Shown here piece by piece: positions 1-5,153 of a stretch of DNA of 5,683 nucleotides. The stretch is taken from the NCBI GenBank assembly GCA_947584825.1, contig CANPWR010000082.1, positions 1-5,683 of the forward strand, read 5' to 3'. The notes beneath the pieces are model-generated. The model was given only the letters and a program-made list of their open reading frames with translations. It was not told the origin of the DNA and ran no database searches. The position numbers and the translations under genes are program-made. Within the stretch, counting starts at the first letter, position 1; every line of letters begins with the position of its first letter. The stretch is from an uncultured Clostridia bacterium (GTDB lineage: Bacteria > Bacillota > Clostridia > Oscillospirales > Ruminococcaceae).

Positions 1-143
1 AGCTGGTATATCATACTCCTTACCTTAGGGCAGGAGCTTTAATATCTGTAATCGGTTTTGCAGGTTTTGGAGTATTATTGATTGTACAGATTTACAAACG
101 CCGAAAGAGACGATATAATATTTATACGGAGATAGAAAAATGA
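1..143 (+). CDS. C-terminal end of a YfhO-like membrane protein (partial)
   Basis: Reading from base 3, an open frame of 46 codons ends at TGA 141-143; the rest lies before the window. The peptide begins LVYHTPYLRAG, has one strongly hydrophobic segment of about 20 residues (ALISVIGF to LLIVQIY), and ends in a basic tail with KRRKRR. An aromatic-proline-x-(L/F)-x-x-G turn before a last membrane helix and a positively charged tail resembles the C-terminus of YfhO-family proteins. These are large multi-pass membrane proteins thought to use lipid-linked sugars when decorating cell-surface polymers. The neighbour supports this: the stop codon overlaps the start of a family 2 glycosyltransferase, and csbB-type glycosyltransferases sit beside yfhO in Bacillus. 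With only 46 residues visible, another multi-pass envelope protein cannot be excluded. Whether this gene is intact upstream is unknown. Confidence 0.55.
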   Translation, partial: LVYHTPYLRAGALISVIGFAGFGVLLIVQIYKRRKRRYNIYTEIEK

Positions 144-265
144 GTGAGATGATTTCTGTTGTTATATCTGTATACAATGAGGAACTATCCTTATAGCGTA
201 TTTTGAGACCATAACAAATGTTTTGAGCCATTGTGACGTGGACTATGAAATTATATTTGTGAATG
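140..265 (+). pseudogene. Family 2 glycosyltransferase, N-terminal remnant (frameshifted)
   Basis: ATG 140-142 overlaps the upstream stop (ATGA), a normal coupled start. The first 18 codons read MSEMISVVISVYNEELSL, the beta-strand and (V/I)xxYNEE nucleotide-sugar-binding motif that opens GT2 polyprenyl-phosphate sugar transferases (DPM1/GtrB/CsbB type). TAG at 194-196 then stops this frame. The +1 frame continues the same fold from about base 199 with YFETITNVLSH and then DYEIIFVN, where an intact enzyme would continue with the DGS(T)D metal and sugar-binding motif. Instead the sequence changes to an unrelated C-terminus. A one-base insertion (or two-base loss) around 190-198 plus loss of the remaining roughly 250 or more codons make this a pseudogene. 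An intact copy would probably have charged a lipid carrier with sugar for the YfhO-like neighbour. Confidence 0.7.
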
Positions 266-432
266 GAACATCTGTTGGTGTACATAAATCCAGTTTTGTA
301 CACGGAAAATCTACTATCTTTATTTGGAACAATACTACACTGTTGCGAAATGAGAAAAATACAGTGCAGGCAGTTGCTACGTTTGCTGATGGGAGCGTAA
401 AAAAGGATCATGTCGTATGGATCGGTATTTAA
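256..432 (+). pseudogene. C-terminal remnant of a glycoside hydrolase family 2 protein, fused to the GT2 remnant
   Basis: From about base 256 the frame encodes FVNGTSVG, then a FIWNN segment, then NTVQAVATFADGS and DHVVW, ending at TAA 430-432. This order (xLFVNGxSxG, an aromatic strand, ENxVxAVAxxxDG, DxVxW) is typical of the small beta-sandwich domain at the C-terminus of GH2 beta-galactosidase-like enzymes (DUF4982-type). It is not found in glycosyltransferases. Only about 58 residues of an enzyme normally over 700 residues long remain, with no catalytic domain, so no activity is expected. The frame is continuous with the shifted GT2 remnant, and the TTG at 223 is the only nearby start-like codon; I do not think it is a real gene start. 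The domain assignment is from motif memory and is moderately secure. Confidence 0.55.
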
Positions 433-513
433 ATATTAACAGGGTATAGAAATAAAAATCTATGTGTCTTAATTTTATAACTAAGCTTATTAAAAATTTT
501 CTGATTCAGCAAC

Positions 514-549
514 ACTTGAATAAATATATTTTTGTTGTATAATTCAAGT
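514..549. repeat. Perfect 8-bp inverted repeat framing a promoter (candidate operator)
   Basis: ACTTGAAT at 514-521 and its exact reverse complement ATTCAAGT at 542-549 are separated by 20 bases. The left arm contains the -35-like TTGAAT (516-521), and the right arm overlaps the last two bases of the TATAAT box (538-543). A dyad with this placement is what a dimeric repressor or activator controlling the aldo/keto reductase unit might use. No regulator gene is present in the window. In RNA the same arms could form a hairpin with a 20-base loop, but there is no U-tract after it, so it is not a convincing terminator. Confidence 0.45.
516..543 (+). promoter_or_regulatory. Candidate sigma-A promoter P1 for the aldo/keto reductase unit
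   Basis: TTGAAT (516-521) and a consensus TATAAT (538-543) are spaced by 16 bases. The -10 is perfect and the -35 matches 4 of 6 positions. The transcript would start near 550, giving a leader of about 100 bases. The surrounding DNA is very AT-rich, so a chance match is possible, but the flanking dyad raises its credibility. Confidence 0.45.
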
Positions 550-573
550 AAGGGAAGAAATTTCATTATTTAT

Positions 574-602
574 TTGACATTTGAATGATAGACTGTTAAA
601 CT
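574..602 (+). promoter_or_regulatory. Candidate extended -10 promoter P2 for the aldo/keto reductase unit
   Basis: A perfect TTGACA (574-579) is followed after 17 bases by TAAACT (597-602), which matches the -10 consensus at 4 of 6 positions and carries a correctly spaced upstream TG (594-595), an extended -10 element. The start would fall near 609, about 45 bases before the ATG at 654. TTTGACA (573-579) and TGTTAAA (594-600) also form a one-mismatch dyad, which may be incidental to the promoter sequence. Confidence 0.5.
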
Positions 603-653
603 AAATTATATAAATACGCATCTCAAAATATTTTTAATAAGGGAGTAGATAGA

Positions 654-1784
654 ATGGTTACAAAGAAATTTCAAGATTTAGAATTATCAGCACTTGGATT
701 AGGTTCAATGCGTCTGCCGGTTATTGATTATGATGATGCAAGAATTGATGAAGAAAAAACAGCGGAAATGGTTGCATATGCGATGGAGCATGGCATTAAT
801 TATTATGATACGGCATGGGGTTATCATAGCGGCAATTCAGAAACTGTTATGGGTAAGGTTTTGAAAAATTATCCTCGAAAAAGTTATTACCTAGCCTCAA
901 AATTTCCGGGATATGACCTTTCAAATATGCCAAAGGTTGAAGAAATATTCGAAAAGCAGCTAAAAAAGTGCTGCGTAGATTATTTTGACTTTTATTTGTT
1001 CCATAACGTGTGTGAGATGAATATTGATGCTTATTTGGATGAAAAATACGGTATTTTCGAGTATTTGATTGAGCAAAAGAAAAATGGTCGTATCCGTCAT
1101 CTGGGATTTTCCGCACACGGAAGTATTGATGTTATCAAACGGTTTCTGGATAAGTACGGCGAGTATATGGAATTTTGCCAGCTTCAGATAAACTATATTG
1201 ACTGGACATTTCAAAATGCTAAGGATAAAGTAGATTTATTAAATGAGCATCAAATTCCAATATGGGTGATGGAGCCTCTGCGTGGCGGCAGGCTTGCAAA
1301 ATTACCTGCAAGTGAGGAAGAAAAGTTAAAGAAACTTCGTCCTGATGAAGAAATACCTGCATGGGCATTTAGATTTTTGCAAAGTATTCCCGGTGTGACT
1401 ATGATACTTTCCGGAATGTCAAATTATGAACAGCTTAAGGAAAATATAAAAACCTTTAAAACAGAAAAACCATTGTCAAAGGAAGAAATGGAAACATTGC
1501 TGAAGATTGCAGATAGTGCATTAAACGGAGTTCTTCCATGTACTGCATGTCATTACTGTGTAAGCCATTGTCCGAAGGGATTGGATATTCCGACACTTTT
1601 GGAGTTATATAACGAGCATAGCTTTACCGGTGGCGGTTTTATTGCACCTATGGCGCTGATGGCGATTTCAGAAGAAAAGCATCCTACTGCCTGCATAGGT
1701 TGCAGAAGCTGTGAAGCAGTTTGTCCTCAGCAGATAAAAATATCAGAGGCTATGGCTGATTTTTCAGAGAAATTAAAGAGTTAA
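654..1784 (+). CDS. Aldo/keto reductase with C-terminal 2x[4Fe-4S] ferredoxin domain
   Basis: A 376-residue cytoplasmic oxidoreductase. Residues 1 to about 285 are an aldo/keto reductase TIM barrel: GLGSMRLP near residue 15, then the classical catalytic tetrad as D52 and Y57 in YYDTAWGY, K83 in LASKFP and H117 in YLFHN. Residues about 290-376 form a ferredoxin-like tail with two cysteine sets, C296/C299/C302/C306 and C347/C350/C353/C357, each CxxCxxCxxxCP, predicted to bind two [4Fe-4S] clusters. This architecture is common in anaerobic Firmicutes and suggests electrons can pass between ferredoxin-type carriers and the barrel site; the substrate is unknown. AAGGGAG at 639-645, eight bases before ATG 654, fixes the start. 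It is the first gene of a likely three-gene unit, with only 9 bases before the next ATG. The length is normal and nothing is broken. The family call is secure; the physiological role is not. Confidence 0.93.
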   Translation: MVTKKFQDLELSALGLGSMRLPVIDYDDARIDEEKTAEMVAYAMEHGINYYDTAWGYHSGNSETVMGKVLKNYPRKSYYLASKFPGYDLSNMPKVEEIFEKQLKKCCVDYFDFYLFHNVCEMNIDAYLDEKYGIFEYLIEQKKNGRIRHLGFSAHGSIDVIKRFLDKYGEYMEFCQLQINYIDWTFQNAKDKVDLLNEHQIPIWVMEPLRGGRLAKLPASEEEKLKKLRPDEEIPAWAFRFLQSIPGVTMILSGMSNYEQLKENIKTFKTEKPLSKEEMETLLKIADSALNGVLPCTACHYCVSHCPKGLDIPTLLELYNEHSFTGGGFIAPMALMAISEEKHPTACIGCRSCEAVCPQQIKISEAMADFSEKLKS

Positions 1785-1793
1785 AGTTTTATA

Positions 1794-2492
1794 ATGGTAT
1801 TACAAATGAAACACAAACTGGTTCAGCAGATTGCAAAGGATACTATTAAATTTGCAAAGAAAAACATTAAACCCGGAATGAATTTGCTTGAAGTAAGAGA
1901 AATGTGCGAGGAAAAAATGTTAGAACTCGGAGCAGATTCATTTTGGTATTGGGATATTGGTGCATTTGTGTTTGCCGGAGATGAGACAGCAGTCTCTGTT
2001 TCAGGAAAACAGTATACTACCAGCAATCGTATTATTAGTGAGAATGATATTATAACTATAGATTTAAGTCCTCAAAAGAATAACATTTGGGGAGATTATG
2101 CAAGGACAATCATTATAGAAAATGGTATTGTTACGGATAGTAAAGATGTGAAAAATGCAGAATGGCGAAATGGTTTGATGATGGAAGATAGATTACATAA
2201 AGAATTGTTGGATTTCGTAAAGCCTGAAACCACATTTGAAGAATTGTATTTTCATATCAATAAAATGATAACAAAGCATGGATTTATTAATCTTGATTTT
2301 ATGGGGAATTTGGGTCATTCTATTACTAAAAATAAGGATGACAGAGTGTATATTGAGAAAGGAAATAATCAAAAACTCAGTGAAGTTTCCTATTTTACTT
2401 TTGAACCGCATATAAGTGTTCCTGGCTCGAAGTACGGATATAAAAAAGAAAATATTTATTATTTTGAAAATGGGTATCCGATTGAATTGTAG
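1794..2492 (+). CDS. Short M24-family metallopeptidase-like protein (Xaa-Pro aminopeptidase-like)
   Basis: A 232-residue protein made only of a pita-bread M24 domain, without the N-terminal creatinase-type domain of full prolidases or aminopeptidase P. The five expected dimetal ligands are visible: D90 in TIDLSP, D101 in WGDYART, H175 in NLGHS, E204 in FTFEPH and E219 in KKENIYYF. These point to a metal-dependent hydrolase, probably acting on N-terminal peptide bonds. The accessory histidines of typical M24 peptidases look absent: the first, usually after a GxxxxxxH-type stretch, falls among serine and valine at about 67-70. The positions four before and seven after H175 are G171 and D182. 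It may therefore be a distinct subfamily with a different substrate. No good ribosome binding site precedes ATG 1794 (a weak AAAG at 1783-1786) or the alternative in-frame ATG 1806, so translation may be coupled to the reductase stop at 1784. Cytoplasmic; no signal peptide is seen. Confidence 0.82.
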   Translation: MVLQMKHKLVQQIAKDTIKFAKKNIKPGMNLLEVREMCEEKMLELGADSFWYWDIGAFVFAGDETAVSVSGKQYTTSNRIISENDIITIDLSPQKNNIWGDYARTIIIENGIVTDSKDVKNAEWRNGLMMEDRLHKELLDFVKPETTFEELYFHINKMITKHGFINLDFMGNLGHSITKNKDDRVYIEKGNNQKLSEVSYFTFEPHISVPGSKYGYKKENIYYFENGYPIEL

Positions 2493-2504
2493 ATTTGTAA
2501 AATA

Positions 2505-2510
2505 TGAGGT
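2505..2510 (+). promoter_or_regulatory. Ribosome binding site deciding the true start of the HAD gene
   Basis: TGAGGT at 2505-2510 lies six bases before ATG 2517, whose frame encodes HAD motif I. It shows that the gene originally started at 2517, not at the TTG at 2573 that opens the longer downstream frame. Confidence 0.6.
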
Positions 2511-2516
2511 TAATTA

Positions 2517-3226
2517 ATGATTAAGGCAGTTGTTTTTGATATTGGAGAAACACTAGTGAGATATACAAGCCATTGAATTGGTCAAAGTTATATCGTCTGG
2601 CACTTAGAAAAATAGCTGATGATTGCAATATTACATTTTCAGAAAAAGATTATGAAAATGCAATTCATGTTTTGAAAAAATATAATACGAGAATAAATCC
2701 TAGAGAAAAGGAAGTTTCATCGGATACTATTTTTAACGAAATAATTGAGGTTACAAATCACGATATAAGTAAAATAGGAGAATTTAAGGATTCCTTTTAT
2801 TCATTTTTTCGAAATGACGCTGTTATTTTTCCAGAAGTTGAAGATACTTTGAAAGAACTAAATGCAAAGAGAATTGTAGTTGGAACATTAACAGATGTGG
2901 CTTATGGAATGGATAATAAGTATGCTCTTGAAGATATAGCTCTTATTATTGAATACATTCAATACCCATATACATCAAACGATATAGGATATCGTAAGCC
3001 AAATGCTAAAGGTCTGCAATTGATTGCAAATCAACTCGAAGTAGATACAAAAAATATAATATTTGTTGGTGATGAAATGAAGGACATCCAATGTGCCGGA
3101 AATGCCGGTGCAGTATCTGTTCTTATAAATCGTAACAATGAGAAAAAGAACTATGGACAAGATTATGAGATTTCTAACTTACAGGAGTTGTTTGGTATAA
3201 TAAATACTTTTGAAAAAAAGATATAG
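2517..3226 (+). pseudogene. HAD-superfamily hydrolase interrupted by a one-base frameshift
   Basis: ATG 2517 opens 19 codons reading MIKAVVFDIGETLVRYT, then a stop at 2574-2576. The +2 frame takes over at AAG 2567 and runs to TAG 3224-3226. Restoring one A in the AA at 2567-2568 joins them into a 236-residue protein. HAD motifs appear in order: nucleophile D8 in FDIGET, motif II threonine in GTLTD (about 122-127), motif III K161 in GYRKPN, and motif IV D186/D190 in FVGDEMKD. The cap region lies between roughly 18 and 110. The second aspartate of DxD is replaced (D-I-G-E-T), a recognised variant, so the usual acid/base residue is lacking. Downstream motifs are well kept, so the break is recent or a sequencing error. 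A protein starting at TTG 2573 would lack the nucleophile. It lies 24 bases after the M24 gene, in the same unit; the phosphorylated substrate cannot be inferred. Confidence 0.8.
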
Positions 3227-3261
3227 GATTTTGTTCAGATCGTTTTTATATCTTTTGCCAT

Positions 3262-3317
3262 AAAAAAACACCCTTTCTGCTAAACATTTTTATTAAATGT
3301 CAAACAGAAGGGTGTTT
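3262..3317 (-). terminator. Nested-hairpin intrinsic terminator between convergent units
   Basis: Outer arms AAACACCCTTTCTG (3266-3279) and CAGAAGGGTGTTT (3305-3317) pair with a single bulged T. Inside the loop, ACATTT (3284-3289) pairs with AAATGT (3295-3300) around five bases. On the minus strand the stem is followed by seven T (complement of 3262-3268), a strong terminator 27 bases past the ATPase stop. On the plus strand the stem is followed only by TTTATAATTT, so it may also end the HAD unit, but less efficiently. Confidence 0.88.
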
Positions 3318-3343
3318 ATAATTTATGATGATTTTTACTATGT

Positions 3344-4141
3344 TTAATTTGAAAGCAGTGTTTTATCGTTGTCAAATTCAGAACCACTTACTTCTTCAAA
3401 TTTGTGAAGCAGAGTTTCAATGGTCAACTGTTTCTTTTCCTCTCCCGAAATGTCTAAAATAACTCTGCCTTCGTGCATCATGATAAGTCGATTTCCATGA
3501 GTTATTGCGTCGTTCATATTGTGGGTGACCATCATAGCTGTTAGATTTTCTCGTTTGATAATTCTGTCACTGATTTCTAAGACCTTTGCCGAAGTCTTAG
3601 GATCAAGGGCAGCAGTGTGTTCATCCAAGAGTAGAAGCTTTGGATTTTGTAGTGTTGCCATTAAAAGCGTAACGGCTTGTCGCTGTCCGCCAGAAAGCAA
3701 CCCAACCTTAGATGTCAGACGATCCTCCAAGCCCAGATCCAGTACTTTAAGCATCTCTTTATATTTTTCTTTTTCCTTGCTTGTTACACCGAACTTTAAA
3801 GTTCTTCTCTTGCCACGTCGTGCCGCTAATGCTAGATTTTCTACAATTTCCATTGTAGCGGCAGTACCAGTCATAGGATCTTGAAACACACGCCCAAAAT
3901 ATTTAGCACGCTTATGCTCAGGCATATTTGTGATATTTATTCCGTCAATAACAATTGAACCGCTGTCAACCGAGTAAGCGCCGGTAATCATATTCAACAG
4001 TGTTGATTTGCCAGCACCGTTTCCTCCGATAACAGTTACAAAATCTCCGTCAGCTAAGGTAAGATCAACTCCGTTAAGTGCCTTTTTTTCGTTTATAGTT
4101 CCGGGATTAAAGGTTTTATAAATGTTTTTGATTTCAAGCAT
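3344..4141 (-). CDS. ABC transporter ATP-binding protein (TrpZ-type importer ATPase)
   Basis: A 265-residue cytoplasmic ATPase that would power the adjacent permease. With the start chosen here, Walker A is GGNGAGKST at 39-47, the Q-loop glutamine is Q87 in VFQDP, the signature LSGGQ is at 149-153, Walker B LLLLDE at 169-174, the D-loop ALD at 178-180 and the switch histidine is H207. All catalytic elements are intact and the length is usual. A longer frame begins at ATG 4150 (three extra residues), but AAAGGAG at 4151-4157 directly abuts it and lies nine bases from ATG 4141, so 4141 is preferred. The start overlaps the permease stop by eight bases (ATGCTTGA), implying translational coupling. 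Relatives pair with ABC_sub_bind binding proteins; streptococcal TrpXYZ imports tryptophan, but the substrate here is inferred only from family resemblance. Confidence 0.93.
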   Translation of the reverse strand: MLEIKNIYKTFNPGTINEKKALNGVDLTLADGDFVTVIGGNGAGKSTLLNMITGAYSVDSGSIVIDGINITNMPEHKRAKYFGRVFQDPMTGTAATMEIVENLALAARRGKRRTLKFGVTSKEKEKYKEMLKVLDLGLEDRLTSKVGLLSGGQRQAVTLLMATLQNPKLLLLDEHTAALDPKTSAKVLEISDRIIKRENLTAMMVTHNMNDAITHGNRLIMMHEGRVILDISGEEKKQLTIETLLHKFEEVSGSEFDNDKTLLSN

Positions 4142-5060
4142 TAGGCACATCTCCTTTGTTTTTTGCAGTTATTTTGAATTTTCCTGCGTACTTGTTTTTC
4201 CAATAAGGCAAGCCTAGGAATACAGCAACAACTGCCGCTGAGAACATTTTTAGGTTGTTTGCGTTAAGACCGAGTTTCAGAACGATAGCAATTACAATAT
4301 AATAAATTACACCGCCGACTACACACGCAAGAAGCTTTAATGCAAAGTTCTTAAATATTTTGTTTAATAAAACTTCACCGATGATAACAGCAGCCAGTCC
4401 GATAACAATAGCACCTCTGCCCATATTTACATCAGCGTTTCCGCTGAACTGTGCAAGCAAGCCGCCTGACAATGCAACGATACCGTTTGAAAGAATCAGA
4501 CCGAGTATTTTTCTTGAATCGGTGTTAATTCCGTTAGCTCTTGCCATAGCCTGATTTGCGCCGGTAGCACGGATAGAATGACCCAGCTCAGTTCCGAAGA
4601 AATAGTAGAGCAGAGCAATAATAACAATAACAAAAATCGCAATAACTATAATAGTTTTTGTAATTGTATTTATGTTAGAGGAAACTATTAAATCATATTT
4701 TCTGCGGCTGATAGGTGTGTTAGCTCTGCCGTTCATAATCAGGAGATTGACAGAATACAAAGCAAGCTGAGTTAAAATACCTGCTAAAATTGCTGGTATA
4801 CCGAACTTTGTATGAAGTATACCGGTTAAAAGACCAGCAAGACAACCGGAAATAAAAGCGGCAAGCATTGCTATGTATATGTTGATTCCGTTAACTGTCA
4901 TTACAACAAGGACTGCACCGCCGGTGGCTAACGAGCCGTCAACAGTAAGGTCGGCAAGATCTAAAACCCTGTAAGTGATATATACGCCGATTGCCATAAT
5001 ACCCCATATCATTCCTTGTGCAATGGGGGAAGGCAAGGACTGTAAAAACTCTATAAACAT
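4134..5060 (-). CDS. ABC transporter permease (TrpY-type, BPD_transp_2-like)
   Basis: A 308-residue integral membrane protein with about eight or nine hydrophobic segments, roughly at 13-33, 43-56, 60-82, 86-108, 135-156, 183-204, 215-233, 240-262 and 269-285, and a basic cytoplasmic tail. The stretch at about 160-178, GHSIRATGANQAMARANGI, matches the cytoplasmic coupling loop of the branched-chain amino acid/ribose-type permeases (RAtGxNxxxAxxxGI), where the ATPase docks. Other family marks are the LDLADLTVDGS segment near 33-43 and the GIPAILAGILT segment near 87. It should form the membrane channel, probably as a homodimer, with the neighbouring ATPase and binding protein. AAGGAG at 5072-5077, 11 bases before ATG 5060, supports the start. 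It overlaps the ATPase gene by eight bases. Substrate is uncertain; tryptophan or another aromatic amino acid is the family precedent. Confidence 0.92.
   Translation of the reverse strand: MFIEFLQSLPSPIAQGMIWGIMAIGVYITYRVLDLADLTVDGSLATGGAVLVVMTVNGINIYIAMLAAFISGCLAGLLTGILHTKFGIPAILAGILTQLALYSVNLLIMNGRANTPISRRKYDLIVSSNINTITKTIIVIAIFVIVIIALLYYFFGTELGHSIRATGANQAMARANGINTDSRKILGLILSNGIVALSGGLLAQFSGNADVNMGRGAIVIGLAAVIIGEVLLNKIFKNFALKLLACVVGGVIYYIVIAIVLKLGLNANNLKMFSAAVVAVFLGLPYWKNKYAGKFKITAKNKGDVPNA
4151..4157 (-). promoter_or_regulatory. Ribosome binding site deciding the ATPase start
   Basis: AAAGGAG on the minus strand lies within the end of the permease gene. It is nine bases from ATG 4141 but zero bases from ATG 4150, so only 4141 is a well-placed start. 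Confidence 0.8.
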
Positions 5061-5095
5061 CTATAATAAAACTCCTTAAATATTAAATAAGATAT

Positions 5096-5127
5096 AATAA
5101 AGCGATAAGAGATCTTACCGCTTTATT
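5096..5127 (-). terminator. Intra-operon hairpin between binding protein and permease (attenuator-like)
   Basis: Arms 5096-5109 and 5114-5127 form a 14-bp stem with a four-base loop (5110-5113). The one non-Watson-Crick position (5105/5118) is A-C on the plus strand but a G-U wobble in minus-strand RNA, so the structure is best in the transcribed sense. It lies 27 bases past the binding-protein stop and is followed by T-rich sequence (ATATCTTATTTA), not a clean T-run. It could be a leaky terminator or a 3' stabiliser giving more binding protein than membrane components, a common arrangement in importer operons. Confidence 0.65.
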
Positions 5128-5153
5128 TATTATTCACTAATTTTATATGGTTA

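Noticed and set aside
25..411. Minus-strand open frame of 128 codons at the left end
   Set aside because: It is antisense to the YfhO end and the GT2/GH2 remnants, its product resembles no known family, and the plus-strand frames show clear protein motifs.
223..432. Free-standing 69-residue gene starting at TTG 223
   Set aside because: The TTG lies inside the shifted GT2 remnant, has no ribosome binding site at the right distance, and the upstream codons continue the GT2 fold. It is part of a pseudogene.
454..474. Weak hairpin after the GH2 remnant as a terminator
   Set aside because: Only about five A/T-rich base pairs (ATAGA/TCTAT) and no T-run follow; it is not distinguishable from background in such AT-rich DNA.
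847..1214. Two minus-strand frames inside the aldo/keto reductase gene
   Set aside because: Shadows of a strongly supported coding gene; no motifs and no ribosome binding site context.
2567..2576. Programmed ribosomal frameshift in the HAD gene
   Set aside because: No slippery heptamer, no downstream pseudoknot that I could see, and HAD genes are not known to need one; a plain indel is simpler.
3519..3884. Plus-strand 121-codon frame opposite the ATPase gene
   Set aside because: Antisense shadow of an intact ABC ATPase; low-complexity Ser/Arg-rich product without motifs.
4141..4150. Upstream ATG at 4150 as the ATPase start
   Set aside because: The ribosome binding site AAAGGAG directly abuts it; ATG 4141 has a nine-base spacing and gives the usual MLEIKNIYK-type N-terminus.
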